DNA of 64,000 nucleotides from Flavonifractor sp. An92 (GCF_002159175.1 NZ_NFGZ01000011.1:40022-104021), one strand, 5' to 3'; shown: positions 50,146 through 59,620, counted from the stretch's first letter. Notes: a model not told the origin generated them from the letters alone. A program made the numbers and translations.

Positions 50146-51048
50146 ATGCTTCGCCAGATTCGATCTTTTCAGGCTGTGGTGCGCAGCAATAGCTTTTCTG
50201 AAGCGGCGGAGGAATGTCACATCTCCCAATCTGCCATCTCCCAACAGATCAAGGCATTGGAACAAGAACTGGGTTTTCCGCTCCTGGAGCGACACAACCG
50301 GAAATTTGTGCTGACACCGGCTGGTGAACACTTTTATAAGAAAAGCCTGGTATGGATGGCTGATTACGAGCAGATGTGCAGCGAAGCGGCCAGAATTGCA
50401 CGTGGTGATGCGGCAATGTTAAAAATCGGCTACCTGCGCAGCTCCAACAGTCCGGAAGTTCACCAGGCGCTGGAGGAGTTTTCGGCAAAATACCCTGGTG
50501 TTGCAGTTCAGATCCTATACGGCAACCATGAAGAATTGTTCACCTTATTGCGCACCGGCGGTGCAGATCTGGTGCTCAACGATCAGCGGCGAGCTTTTTC
50601 CGATGCGTATATCAATCTGATTTTGACGACCAACAGGATGTATATTGAGCTGGCATCCCGCAATCCTCTGGCGGCGCTTTCCTCCGTCACCGTTGAGGAG
50701 TTGAAAAACATCCCCTGTATTCTGGTGGCCTCCAGGGAACAGCAGGCCATTGAGCGGGAATTCTATCAGACGATCATCGGCATACAGAGTGATATGCTCT
50801 ATGCGGAAACTCTGGAAGAGGCCCGGCTGATGGTCGTCAGCGGACAGGGCTTCCTGCCGGTGGAGGGCAGCAGCCCGGCGACGGCCTTTGGCGCATCTCT
50901 CTGCCGCATTCCACTTTGCCGGGGAGAGGAGCCGATCACACGCAACTACTGCCTGTTCCGGAAAAAGGAACACGCCGGTGATTATGTGGAGGAATTTTCC
51001 TATATTCTGCGCACGAAATTTGAATCCTCAACTGAACAGGTTCCATGA
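50146..51048 (+). CDS. LysR-family transcriptional regulator
   Basis: 300 residues starting MLRQIRSFQAVVRSNSFSEA with helix-turn-helix AAEECHISQSAISQQIKALE and a LysR effector domain (LKIGYLRSSNSPEVHQALEE). The ATG at 50146 matches the usual LysR start. It could control the short-chain dehydrogenase gene that follows 220 bases later with its own promoter. Confidence 0.93.
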   Translation: MLRQIRSFQAVVRSNSFSEAAEECHISQSAISQQIKALEQELGFPLLERHNRKFVLTPAGEHFYKKSLVWMADYEQMCSEAARIARGDAAMLKIGYLRSSNSPEVHQALEEFSAKYPGVAVQILYGNHEELFTLLRTGGADLVLNDQRRAFSDAYINLILTTNRMYIELASRNPLAALSSVTVEELKNIPCILVASREQQAIEREFYQTIIGIQSDMLYAETLEEARLMVVSGQGFLPVEGSSPATAFGASLCRIPLCRGEEPITRNYCLFRKKEHAGDYVEEFSYILRTKFESSTEQVP

Positions 51049-51115
51049 CTGCTCTCGCTCGGCGGGGGCAGTTTTTGGTATCAGAAAAACTTATCAAATG
51101 GGGCCGAAAGTCGAA

Positions 51116-51144
51116 TTGATTGAGCTGTTTGGAATTTCTATAAT
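51116..51144 (+). promoter_or_regulatory. Sigma-A promoter of the short-chain dehydrogenase gene
   Basis: TTGATT (51116-51121), 17 bases, TATAAT (51139-51144), giving a leader of about 120 bases. Confidence 0.75.
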
Positions 51145-51268
51145 AGGAGCAGGCAGGTCAGAGAGGGACCTGCCCAGGCATAGGGACGTTTCTGTAGCTG
51201 TGCAGATCAAAGCCGAAAAGCGGTTTTGCAGTAGCGCAAGCAATCATGGAAAGGACGGAACAGGATCA

Positions 51269-52096
51269 ATGGATCGAGATGTGATGCTCTTGACCGGCGC
51301 CGGTCAGATCGGTATGGCCATCGCCCGCCGGATGGGGTATGGAAGAAAGATCGTGGTAGGCGATAAAAAGCCGGAGAACGCCCAGGCCATCGCCAAGACC
51401 ATGAACGACGCCGGGTTTGACGTGGTGCCGGTGGAGATGGACCTCTCCAGCCGGGCCTCCATCCGGGGCATCATTGAAGAGGCGCAGAAGTACGGCGACA
51501 TCACCATGCTGGTCAATGCCGCCGGAGTCTCGCCCAGCCAGGCGCCCATCGAGGCCATTCTGAAGGTGGATCTGTACGGCACGGCGGTGCTGCTGGAGGA
51601 GGTGGGCAAGGTGATCGCCCCCGGCGGCGTGGGCGTGACCATCTCCAGCCAGTCCGGCCACCGGATGAAGCAGCTTACCCCGGAGGAGGACGAGCAGCTG
51701 GCCTGCACGCCCACAGAGGAACTGCTGAGTCTGCCGCTGCTCCAGCCGGAGAATATCCGGGACACCCTCCACGCCTATCAGCTGGCCAAGCGGTGCAATG
51801 AAAAGCGCGTCATGGCGGAGTCTGTCAAGTGGGGCACGAAGGGGGCGCGGATCAACTCCATCTCGCCCGGTATCATCGTCACTCCTCTGGCCATCGACGA
51901 GTTCAACGGCCCCCGCGGGGACTTTTATAAGAATATGTTCGCCCAGTGTCCCGCCGGGCGGCCCGGCACCGCGGACGAGGTGGCCAATGTGGCGGAGCTG
52001 CTGATGAGCCGTAAGGGCGCCTTCATCACCGGCGCGGACTTCCTCGTGGACGGCGGGGCCACCGCCTCCTACTTCTATGGGCCGCTGAAACCGTAA
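51269..52096 (+). CDS. SDR family NAD(P)-dependent oxidoreductase
   Basis: 275 residues, classical short-chain dehydrogenase. Cofactor motif LLTGAGQIGMAIARRMG, NAAG, catalytic Ser in TISSQSGH and the YxxxK pair in AYQLAKRCN, with the C-terminal GADFLVDGG. A longer than usual insert (MKQLTPEEDEQLACTPTEEL) sits between Ser and Tyr. Substrate unknown. It is preceded by a LysR gene and by its own promoter and ends at a strong bidirectional terminator. Confidence 0.92.
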   Translation: MDRDVMLLTGAGQIGMAIARRMGYGRKIVVGDKKPENAQAIAKTMNDAGFDVVPVEMDLSSRASIRGIIEEAQKYGDITMLVNAAGVSPSQAPIEAILKVDLYGTAVLLEEVGKVIAPGGVGVTISSQSGHRMKQLTPEEDEQLACTPTEELLSLPLLQPENIRDTLHAYQLAKRCNEKRVMAESVKWGTKGARINSISPGIIVTPLAIDEFNGPRGDFYKNMFAQCPAGRPGTADEVANVAELLMSRKGAFITGADFLVDGGATASYFYGPLKP

Positions 52097-52103
52097 CCCG
52101 TAG

Positions 52104-52152
52104 TAAAAAAACAGGCATCCATCTCCGTCGGAGATGGATGCCTGTTTTTTTT
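52104..52152. terminator. Bidirectional terminator between SDR and fructokinase genes
   Basis: A perfect stem of about 19 bp (ACAGGCATCCATCTCC arm and complement) flanked by A-run and T-run, placed between two converging genes. Confidence 0.92.
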
Positions 52153-52153
52153 A

Positions 52154-53113
52154 TCAGAGCAGCGCCGATACCTGCTCCGGCTCCGGCATGGAGCGGATGG
52201 CCCCCCGCCGGGTGGTGACCAGATAGGCCGCCGCATTGGCAAAGCGCAGCATCTGGGAGAGATCGTCGGACGTGAGGTGTTCCAGGCCGTGTTCCAGCAG
52301 GAAATTCAGCACACAGGCGCAGAAGGTGTCCCCCGCGCCGGTGGTCTCGATCACACCGCCCAGGGACACCCCGGGCTGAAACACCCGGAGCCCCTGATAA
52401 TAGGCGATGCTCCCCTGAGCGCCCGCGGTCACGTTGACCAGCCGGAGATTGGAGAATTCCGCCATCAGCTGGGCGGCACCCGCGTCAAAGTCGTTCTCCC
52501 CGGTGAGGAAGAGCAGCTCATCGTCGGAGATCTTCAGCACGTCGCACTGGGCAAGACCCCAACGGATCTGCTCCCTGGCCTGCTCCAGGCTGCCCCACAG
52601 GGGCGGGCGCAGGTTGGGGTCGAAGGAGAGAATACAGCCCGCCGCCCGGGCCAGGGCCACCGCCTTTTGGGTGGCGCTGCGCACCGGCTCTCCGGTGAGG
52701 GAGAGGGAGCCGAAGTGGAAGATTTTCGCCCCGGCGATCACGTCCTCCGGCACCTCGTCCGGGGTGAGGAGGGTGTCCGCCCCGGAATCCCGGTAGAAGG
52801 AGAAGTCCCGGTCTCCGTTCTCCGCCGTTTTGACGAAGGCCAGGGTGGTGTGGCTGTGGGGGTCCATCACCAGCGCGTCCATGGAGATGCCCGCCTCCAG
52901 GCCCACCTGGCGCAGCAGGTGCCCAAACTGGTCGTCACCCACTTTTCCGAGGAAGGAGGTCTTCTTGCCCAGCTTGGCCAGCATGGCCAGCACATTGCAG
53001 GGTGCGCCGCCGGGGTTGGCTTCATAGAAGGGGTTGCCCTGGGCGCTGGTCCCGTTGCAGGTGAAGTCCACCAGCAGCTCGCCCAGAGCCACCACATCAA
53101 TGCTTTTCTTCAC
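52154..53113 (-). CDS. scrK: PfkB-family fructokinase
   Basis: About 319 residues from GTG at 53113 (AAGGCGG eight bases upstream; GTG at 53122 overlaps that site). Ribokinase-fold motifs: ALGELLVDF, NPGGAPCNVLAMLAKLG, and the ATP/anion-hole signature ETTGAGDTFCACVLNFLLE with catalytic Asp. It should phosphorylate fructose released by the GH32 enzyme encoded 15 bases upstream. Fructokinase rather than another sugar kinase is inferred from that context. Confidence 0.88.
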   Translation of the reverse strand: MKKSIDVVALGELLVDFTCNGTSAQGNPFYEANPGGAPCNVLAMLAKLGKKTSFLGKVGDDQFGHLLRQVGLEAGISMDALVMDPHSHTTLAFVKTAENGDRDFSFYRDSGADTLLTPDEVPEDVIAGAKIFHFGSLSLTGEPVRSATQKAVALARAAGCILSFDPNLRPPLWGSLEQAREQIRWGLAQCDVLKISDDELLFLTGENDFDAGAAQLMAEFSNLRLVNVTAGAQGSIAYYQGLRVFQPGVSLGGVIETTGAGDTFCACVLNFLLEHGLEHLTSDDLSQMLRFANAAAYLVTTRRGAIRSMPEPEQVSALL

Positions 53114-53128
53114 GTGATTCACCGCCTT

Positions 53129-54613
53129 TTAAACCATCAGGTCGTACTTTTCCACATCCATCAGGACCTGGCCGCCCGCCTCAAAGGTGATGGCGTCGGC
53201 CTCCTGCCCGGTGTAGATCACCGCGCTGGCCGCCTGTTCTCCGTCGTTGACAAAGACTTCCACGCTGAACCGGTCCAGGATGATGCGCAGTTTCAGCTCT
53301 CCGCCCCGGGGCCGCACCAGGAAGCTGCGGGTGTGGACGATGTCGTGGGGCAGGCCGCTGCGGGTGCGGTCGATTTTCAGGGTGCTCTCATTGGGCCGAT
53401 AGCGGATGATGGTGTCGTGGGTGCCGTCCTTGGCCACGTGGATGCGGAACCAGCGGTACTCCTCGCCTCCAATGGGACGGACCGTCACCGTCAGATCCAC
53501 CATGCGGCCCTGGACCCCGGGCAGGTTGACCTCCCCGCTCACCGGGATGTTCTGGTGGAGCACCCGCTCTCCCCGGCAGGCCTCCAGCTCCCGGACGGGG
53601 CGCTGGCACAGCCGCCCGTCCCGCAGGAACAGCTCCCGGGGGAGGGTCATCTGGCCGAACCAGCGGCAGTGGGCGGGCTTGGCCCCGGTGGTGGCCCAGT
53701 TCTGCATCCAGGCGATCATGATCCGCCGCCCATCAGGGGTGAGGAGGGTCTGGGGCGCGTAGAAGTCCAGGCCGTAGTCCACCGCCTGGACCGCCTGGCG
53801 ATGGAACTCCAGGCTCTCGGGGTCGCAGTCGCCCAGCAGACACAGGGCGTTGTTGCCCGCGTGGAACTCCAGGCCGATGGGGTACATCTCCTGGGGGCTG
53901 GCCAGGAGGACCTGGCGGCCGTCCAGGGGGAAGAAGTCGGGGCACTCCCACATTTTCCCGTACTGGTTGTGGCAGGCGTCCAGGGTGCGGACGTAATTCC
54001 ACTTCAGGCCGTCCTCACTCCGGTAGAGGAGGATCGCGCCGCTGCCGTCCGCCGGGCGGTTGCCGATGACGGCGTAGTAGGTGCCGTCCTCCGCCCGCCA
54101 CACCTTGGGGTCCCGGAAGTCCACCACGCTGCCCCCTTCGGGCAGATCGGCCTTGGACAGCACCGGGTTGAGGGGGTATTTTTCATAGTTGAGCCCATCG
54201 CCGATGGCCACGCACTGGGTCTGGACGTCCCGCAGGAAACCCTCCTCGTCCCGCTCCCGCTGCACGCCCGTGTACATCAGCAGCTGCCGCCCGTCGGGCA
54301 GCTCCACCGCGCCGCCGGAGAAGCAGCCGGCCGCGTCACAGGGCTGGTCGGGCGCCAGAGCGGCGGGCAGCCGCTCCCAGTGGATGAAATCCTCGGTGGT
54401 CAGGTGTCCCCAGTGCATGGGGCCCCACTCGTTGGAGTAGGGGTGGTACTGGTAGAACAGGTGGCATTTCCCCTGGTAGAGGGAGAAGCCGTTGGGGTCG
54501 TTCATCCAGCCGATGGTGGGGGTGGCGTGGAACGCGGGACGCTCCTCCGCCGGGATGTGGGGCCCGTACTGGGCTTCAAAATCGCGTGCCTTCTGCAGTT
54601 GCGTGCTAACCAT
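53129..54613 (-). CDS. Glycoside hydrolase family 32 (sucrose/fructan hydrolase)
   Basis: 494 residues without a signal peptide, so cytoplasmic. GH32 catalytic motifs are all present: WMNDPNG (nucleophile Asp39), FRDPK (transition-state Asp) and MWECPD (acid/base Glu), followed by the C-terminal beta-sandwich. It hydrolyses beta-fructosides such as sucrose or short fructo-oligosaccharides. Because import is by an ABC system and not a PTS, unphosphorylated sugar is the likely substrate. Confidence 0.92.
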   Translation of the reverse strand: MVSTQLQKARDFEAQYGPHIPAEERPAFHATPTIGWMNDPNGFSLYQGKCHLFYQYHPYSNEWGPMHWGHLTTEDFIHWERLPAALAPDQPCDAAGCFSGGAVELPDGRQLLMYTGVQRERDEEGFLRDVQTQCVAIGDGLNYEKYPLNPVLSKADLPEGGSVVDFRDPKVWRAEDGTYYAVIGNRPADGSGAILLYRSEDGLKWNYVRTLDACHNQYGKMWECPDFFPLDGRQVLLASPQEMYPIGLEFHAGNNALCLLGDCDPESLEFHRQAVQAVDYGLDFYAPQTLLTPDGRRIMIAWMQNWATTGAKPAHCRWFGQMTLPRELFLRDGRLCQRPVRELEACRGERVLHQNIPVSGEVNLPGVQGRMVDLTVTVRPIGGEEYRWFRIHVAKDGTHDTIIRYRPNESTLKIDRTRSGLPHDIVHTRSFLVRPRGGELKLRIILDRFSVEVFVNDGEQAASAVIYTGQEADAITFEAGGQVLMDVEKYDLMV

Positions 54614-54650
54614 AGAATCTCATCCTTTGATCGAATTTGGGGCGAATTGC

Positions 54651-56348
54651 TCAGCTCTCGGTCTGCGTGTAGCGGTCGTAGGCGGCCTGGTAGACCTGGA
54701 GGAGGTCATCCATTCCGCATTTCTTCACCAGGAATTCCTTGTATGCCTCCCACTCCTCGTCGGTGATGGGGCCGCCGCCCTCGCCGCCGTTTTTCAGCCA
54801 CAGTCCCTCCTGCTCCCGGACGGCGGTCTCAAAGTCCGGCTTGTGCCAGTCCAGTGTCTCCATCTCCATGCCGGTGAAGGTGCAGTCCACGGGGTAGACG
54901 CTGGTGTCCTTCACATAGGGCATCCAGTCATCCTGGAGCCAGGTCAGGCGGTTGATGGCGTTGGGCTCCATATAAAAGACATCCCGGTAGTACTCCGCTA
55001 GGATCAGCTTGGGGCCGTAGGTCTCGTACTGGTTGCGCAGCTCACCGGCGCTCTTGCCGTATTTCTCCTTGGCCTCTTCATCGGTGATGGACATCCACAT
55101 GCCGTTCTCGTCCTGGCCGGTGAAGTAGACGCCGATGGGGCCGTAGTGGAGCTGCATCACGGTCTCGCCGTCGTACCACTGGTCGAAGAACTTCAGGAGA
55201 TTGATGGGGCTCTCACACTTGCCGGTGATGCACAGCTGGCCGGAGGTGATGGGGGAGCCGGGGCGGATGGTGATGTTGCACACATCCTCATACTGGGTGC
55301 CCTTCGGGCCGGACAGCGGGGGCAGGAACACATAGTCGTCGGCGTAGTCCCCCATCAGCTCGTCGATGTACCACCAGGTGGAGACGCCCACATTGCCCTG
55401 CTGGCACTTGGCCATGAGCTGGCTGTCGCTCTGGCTGAACATCTCCACGTCCATCAGGCCCTCACTGTACCAGGTGTGGAAGTAGTCCATGCAGTCCCGG
55501 TAGGCGTCGGAGACGCAGAGAAATTCCACGGTGCCGTCACTCTTCAGGTGCAGGTCGTTGCACACGTCGTTGGGCCAGTTGGTAAAGCCGAAGCCGGCGT
55601 AAAAGATGTTCTGGCCCCAGCACCACTCGTCGAAACCGGTGGACATGGGGATGGTGGAGCCGGCGGCGTTGCCGTAGTAGGTGTGGGACATGTCGTTGTC
55701 CTTGAAGGCCTTCAGGGCGTCGTGGAGCTCATCCAGGGTGGTGGGTACCGGCAGGCCCAGCTCGTCCAGCCAGGCCTTGTTGATCATGCTGAACTGGGGG
55801 ATGGTGTAGATGGACCAGGCGTCGTCCAGGTCGGCACCAATGCCGGCGGTGGTCATCTGCTCGCCGGAGGGGAGGCCGTAGATCTTGCCGTCCTCCTGGG
55901 TGATGGCCGCCCGGATCTCCGGGTGCTCCTCCAGGATGGCGCACAGATTGGGCATGATGTCCTCGGTGAGGTAGGGGGTCAGGTCCAGGAAGGTGCCGTC
56001 GTCTCCGTACCGGGCCAGGTCGTAGTTGGAGAAGCCCACGCCCATGAAGGCGTCGGGGTACTGGCCGCCGGTGATGCGGATGTTCACCTGCTCGGCCAGG
56101 GAGTCGGACATGGTCTCCCAGTTGATCTTGATGCCCACGTTGTCCTGGAGCTGGTTGAGCACCTCGTTGTTCTCATAGCCGCTGGAGAGGGCGGAGATGC
56201 CGCCCATGATGTCAAATTCCGTCTGGTCCGTGTTGGGGTTGATCTCGCCGTTGTTCACGTCGTTCACCAGTCCGCTGGAGCACCCGGACAGGCCCACCAG
56301 AAGGACCGCCAGAGCGGCGGAAAGTCCACGTTTCCAAGGTTGTTTCAC
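54651..56348 (-). CDS. Sugar ABC transporter substrate-binding lipoprotein
   Basis: 565 residues from GTG at 56348 (AAGGAG upstream). Signal peptide with lipobox VGLSGC (Cys23), then a family 1 extracellular binding protein of the large LplA/YtcQ type (NVGIKINWETMSDSLAEQVN; SFSQSDSQLMAKCQQGNVGV-like segment; WYDGETVMQLHYGPIGVYF). It delivers an oligosaccharide, probably a fructan fragment, to the two permeases encoded upstream. Confidence 0.88.
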   Translation of the reverse strand: MKQPWKRGLSAALAVLLVGLSGCSSGLVNDVNNGEINPNTDQTEFDIMGGISALSSGYENNEVLNQLQDNVGIKINWETMSDSLAEQVNIRITGGQYPDAFMGVGFSNYDLARYGDDGTFLDLTPYLTEDIMPNLCAILEEHPEIRAAITQEDGKIYGLPSGEQMTTAGIGADLDDAWSIYTIPQFSMINKAWLDELGLPVPTTLDELHDALKAFKDNDMSHTYYGNAAGSTIPMSTGFDEWCWGQNIFYAGFGFTNWPNDVCNDLHLKSDGTVEFLCVSDAYRDCMDYFHTWYSEGLMDVEMFSQSDSQLMAKCQQGNVGVSTWWYIDELMGDYADDYVFLPPLSGPKGTQYEDVCNITIRPGSPITSGQLCITGKCESPINLLKFFDQWYDGETVMQLHYGPIGVYFTGQDENGMWMSITDEEAKEKYGKSAGELRNQYETYGPKLILAEYYRDVFYMEPNAINRLTWLQDDWMPYVKDTSVYPVDCTFTGMEMETLDWHKPDFETAVREQEGLWLKNGGEGGGPITDEEWEAYKEFLVKKCGMDDLLQVYQAAYDRYTQTES

Positions 56349-56365
56349 GAGTTTTCTCTCCTTTC

Positions 56366-57253
56366 TCAGCCCTTTACCGCGCCGGCCATGAAGCCCTTTT
56401 CAAAGTACTTCTGCACGAAGGGATAGATGACCAGCATGGGCACTGCCGCCACGATCATGGAGCAGAACTTCAGAAGCTCGGTGAGCTTGTTGAGTTCTGC
56501 GTAGCCGCCGGAGATGGTGGCGGCCTGGGAGGCGGAGGCCGAGCTCTTGATGAGGATGTTGCGCATGACCAGGGGCAGGGGCGAGCCCTTGCCGCCCAGG
56601 TAGATCAGCGCCGTAAACCAGTCGTTCCAGTAGGCCACCATGGAAAAGACCGCCATAACGGCCAGAATGGGCTTGGAGAGGGGGATGACGATGCGCAGGA
56701 AGATCCCCATTTTGGAGCAGCCGTCGATCTCGGCGGCCTCCACCAGATCCCGGGGGATGTTGTTCTGAAAGTAGTTACGCACGATGATCATATTGCCCAC
56801 CGCCACGCCGCCCGGCAGGAACAGGGACCACATGCTGCCCACCAGTCCGGTGCTCTTGACCACCAGATAGGTGGGGACCAGGCCGCCGCCGAAGTACATG
56901 GTGATGAGGAAGAAGATGCTGAAAAACTTCCGTCCCGGCAGATCCCGCTGGGCCATGGGGTAGGCGGTGATGTAGAGCATGGTGACCGAGAACACCGTGC
57001 CGATGGCGGTGTATTTCACCGAGTTCAAAAAGCCGGAGACGATGTTGGGGTCCTGAAACACCGCCGCGTAGCCGTCCAGGGTAAAGCCGCTGGGGAAGAG
57101 GAAGGTCTTGCCGGCGTACACGTCATAGGGGTCGGAGACCGAGGCGATGAGGACGTAATAGAGGGGATAGGCTACGATGAGCAGCACCACCGCGGTGATG
57201 ACCACCAGGACGATGTCGCTGGTGCGCTCGGACAATCCGGTCCGTTTTTTCAT
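56366..57253 (-). CDS. Carbohydrate ABC transporter permease (LplC/YtcP type)
   Basis: 295 residues starting MKKRTGLSERTSDIVLVVIT, six membrane helices, coupling loop EAAEIDGCSKMGIFLRIVIPL of CUT1 permeases and the LplC-type end FVQKYFEKGFMAGAVKG. It pairs with the permease encoded 13 bases upstream. Confidence 0.93.
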   Translation of the reverse strand: MKKRTGLSERTSDIVLVVITAVVLLIVAYPLYYVLIASVSDPYDVYAGKTFLFPSGFTLDGYAAVFQDPNIVSGFLNSVKYTAIGTVFSVTMLYITAYPMAQRDLPGRKFFSIFFLITMYFGGGLVPTYLVVKSTGLVGSMWSLFLPGGVAVGNMIIVRNYFQNNIPRDLVEAAEIDGCSKMGIFLRIVIPLSKPILAVMAVFSMVAYWNDWFTALIYLGGKGSPLPLVMRNILIKSSASASQAATISGGYAELNKLTELLKFCSMIVAAVPMLVIYPFVQKYFEKGFMAGAVKG

Positions 57254-57266
57254 GTTCTCCACCCCC

Positions 57267-58205
57267 TTAGACAAATTCCACGTCCGAGACCTTGGACGCG
57301 ATCTTGTTGACGATGAGCAGCAGAATGATATTGACCGCCGTGTTGAACAGGCCCACCGCCGTGGAGTAGCTGTACTTGGCGTTTTCAATGCCCTGCTGGT
57401 AGACATACACGGCGATGACGTCGCTGGTGGCCTTGTTCAGGTCGGTCTGGAGGAGCCACACCTTCTCAAAGCCCACGTTCATCAGGCCGCCGGCGGCCAT
57501 GATGAGGTTCAGAATGGCCATGGGCAGCAGCTCGGGCAGGTCGATGTTCTTGATGCGCTGGAACACCGAGGCGCCGTCCATCTTGGCGGCCTCATAGAGC
57601 CCAGGGTCCACATTGGCCAGGGTGGCCAGATAGATGATGCAGCCCCAGCCAGCGTCCTGCCAGATGCCCGAGGCGATGTAGATGGTGCGGAAGGCGGAGG
57701 ACTCGGTCAGAAAGTCGATGCTGGTGCCGAAGATCAGGTTGATGAGGCCGCCCGAGGGGCTCAGGAAGATGCGCAGCATACCGCAGACCACCATAATGGA
57801 GATGAAATGGGGGGCATACAGCACCGTCTGAACCAGCCGCTTATACCGCCGGAAGCGGAGCTGATTGATGATGAGGGACAGGATGATGGGGATGGGGAAG
57901 GTCCACAGGAGGCTGTACAGGCTGATGAGGACCGTATTCTTGATCATCCGGACACAGGTGGGAGAGCTGAAGAACCGCTCGAACCAGTACAGGCCCACCC
58001 ACTCGCTGCCCAGGTAGCCCCGGCTGGCCTTGAAGTCCCGGAAGGCGATCTGGATGCCGTACATGGGGATGTACTTATAGATGACGGTCAGGACCACCGG
58101 GATCAGCAGAAGCAGATAGAGCTGCCAGTTGTTCCGGATCCGGCGGCCCAAGGATGTTCCGCGGGGGGCCAGGACGCCCGCCGCTGCTTTGGATTGTTGA
58201 CTCAC
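57267..58205 (-). CDS. Carbohydrate ABC transporter permease (LplB/YteP type)
   Basis: 312 residues from GTG at 58205 (AGGGAG site). N-terminal RNNWQLYLLLLIPVVLTVIY, the LplB hallmark KYIPMYGIQIAFRDF, six helices and coupling loop EAAKMDGASVFQRIKNIDLP. First gene of the fructoside operon, opposite the LacI regulator. No ATPase gene is in this locus, so a shared MsmX-type ATPase must serve it. Confidence 0.93.
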   Translation of the reverse strand: MSQQSKAAAGVLAPRGTSLGRRIRNNWQLYLLLLIPVVLTVIYKYIPMYGIQIAFRDFKASRGYLGSEWVGLYWFERFFSSPTCVRMIKNTVLISLYSLLWTFPIPIILSLIINQLRFRRYKRLVQTVLYAPHFISIMVVCGMLRIFLSPSGGLINLIFGTSIDFLTESSAFRTIYIASGIWQDAGWGCIIYLATLANVDPGLYEAAKMDGASVFQRIKNIDLPELLPMAILNLIMAAGGLMNVGFEKVWLLQTDLNKATSDVIAVYVYQQGIENAKYSYSTAVGLFNTAVNIILLLIVNKIASKVSDVEFV

Positions 58206-58300
58206 ACTTTCTCACTCCCTAATGAAACTCATGGTATCCGATCTGTGCAGTGGCGCGCTCACCTCTCTTTGCCGTGGCAGTCATGTGTACCGGTACGTGT

Positions 58301-58314
58301 GTGTAACGTTTCAC
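58301..58314. promoter_or_regulatory. LacI-type operator O1
   Basis: GTGTAACGTTTCAC, 96 bases upstream of the permease start. The same 14 bases occur inverted at 58349-58362. Confidence 0.65.
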
Positions 58315-58348
58315 ATCAGGTGGAAAAGGAAGCCGCGGGGAACGCGGC

Positions 58349-58362
58349 GTGAAACGTTACAC
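58349..58362. promoter_or_regulatory. LacI-type operator O2
   Basis: GTGAAACGTTACAC, the exact reverse complement of O1, with centres 48 bases apart, which would suit looping or cooperative binding. Confidence 0.65.
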
Positions 58363-58515
58363 TTTGATTTGAGAAAATCATACCCCTTTTTTCCCCTCCC
58401 TGTCAAGGAAATCGGACGGCGTTTTTCTTCTTCTCTGTTCTCCATAAAAAGAACCCCTGCTTTTTGTGCAAGCTGGAAAGAAAGAAAAGAATCGAGCCAA
58501 ATTTCCAAAATCCAC

Positions 58516-58543
58516 TTGCAAAAAAACGTTTCATGGATATAAT
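58516..58543 (+). promoter_or_regulatory. Promoter of the lacI-type gene with overlapping operator
   Basis: TTGCAA (58516-58521), 16 bases, TATAAT (58538-58543). The spacer contains AACGTTTCATG (58525-58535), a half-conserved copy of the operator, so the gene is probably autoregulated. Confidence 0.7.
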
Positions 58544-58576
58544 GAAGTTGTGTTCATGAAATCACGTGAAATCAAC

Positions 58577-58590
58577 GTGATACGTTTCAC
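58577..58590. promoter_or_regulatory. LacI-type operator O3
   Basis: GTGATACGTTTCAC, matching O1 and O2 in 12 of 14 positions, just before the ribosome site of the lacI-type gene. Confidence 0.55.
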
Positions 58591-58606
58591 GAAGGCGGCG
58601 ATGCAA

Positions 58607-59593
58607 ATGAAACGGAGTTCCGCTCCGACGATGAAAGATGTGGCCCGGGAGGCGGGCGTGGCGCTGGGCACGGTGTCCAAGGTGTTCAACAACGGCTCCG
58701 TGGGCGAGGAGTACCGCCAGCGGGTCCTGGAGGCGGCAAAGACGCTGGGCTATCAGGTCAACAACTACGCCCGGGGGCTGAAGACCAACCGGACCTATGC
58801 GGTGGCCGTGGTGCTGCCCAATATTATCAATCCCTTCTTCGCCGTCCTGGCGCAGAATCTGTGCCAGGCGCTGACCCGGCGGGGATACCGGATGTTCTTG
58901 TCCATTACCGACTTTGATCCGGAGGCGGAGCAGCGCTACATCCACATGGCCCAGCAGAACCAGGTGGACGGGATCATCGGCCTGACCTACAACCCCAATC
59001 TGCAGGTGGCCGACAAGGTGCCCTTTGTCAGCTTCGACCGCTATGTGAGCTCCGATATTCCCTGCGTGGCTTCTGACAACTTCGGCGGCGGGCAGCTGGC
59101 CGCCAAAAAGCTGGTGGAGCTGGGCTGCAAGCGGCTGCTGTTCCTGCGCATCGGCTCCCCCGTGGCCGGGGAGTCGGACAAGCGGCGGGATGGGTTTGAG
59201 GCCTTCTGCCGCGGGGCCGGGGTGGACCACGACACCCTCTATCTGTGCGACAGCGACGGGTATGAGCCTTTCCGCTCCTTCCTGCAGGCACATATTCACG
59301 AGGGCCAACTGGATTATGACGGCATTTTCTGCTGCACCGACGTGCTGACGCTGGAGATCCAAAAAATGCTCTCGGAGCTGGGTGTCCATGCGCCGCAGGA
59401 CGTGCAGCTCATCGGATTTGACGGTACGGCCGCCCATATGGGCCGCACGCCGGAGTGCTCCACCATCGTCCAGCCCATCCCCCTGCTGGCCGAGACCTGC
59501 GTGGATATTCTCCTGAAAGAGGACAAGAGCGATGTGCCCAGTCTGATCTGCCTGCCGGTGAGCTATGCGCCCGGCGGTACTACCCGGGACTAG
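58607..59593 (+). CDS. LacI-family transcriptional regulator
   Basis: 328 residues from ATG at 58607 (AAGGCGG eight bases upstream; ATG at 58601 and 58556 are alternatives). Helix-turn-helix and hinge: TMKDVAREAGVALGTVSKVF. Periplasmic-binding-like effector domain with VVLPNIINPFFAVLAQNLCQ and the LIGFDGT segment. It is divergent to the fructoside operon and should repress it through the ACGTTTCAC palindromes. Confidence 0.93.
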   Translation: MKRSSAPTMKDVAREAGVALGTVSKVFNNGSVGEEYRQRVLEAAKTLGYQVNNYARGLKTNRTYAVAVVLPNIINPFFAVLAQNLCQALTRRGYRMFLSITDFDPEAEQRYIHMAQQNQVDGIIGLTYNPNLQVADKVPFVSFDRYVSSDIPCVASDNFGGGQLAAKKLVELGCKRLLFLRIGSPVAGESDKRRDGFEAFCRGAGVDHDTLYLCDSDGYEPFRSFLQAHIHEGQLDYDGIFCCTDVLTLEIQKMLSELGVHAPQDVQLIGFDGTAAHMGRTPECSTIVQPIPLLAETCVDILLKEDKSDVPSLICLPVSYAPGGTTRD

Positions 59594-59620
59594 GCAGGAC
59601 CGGACAGAGGAGGAGAGCCG

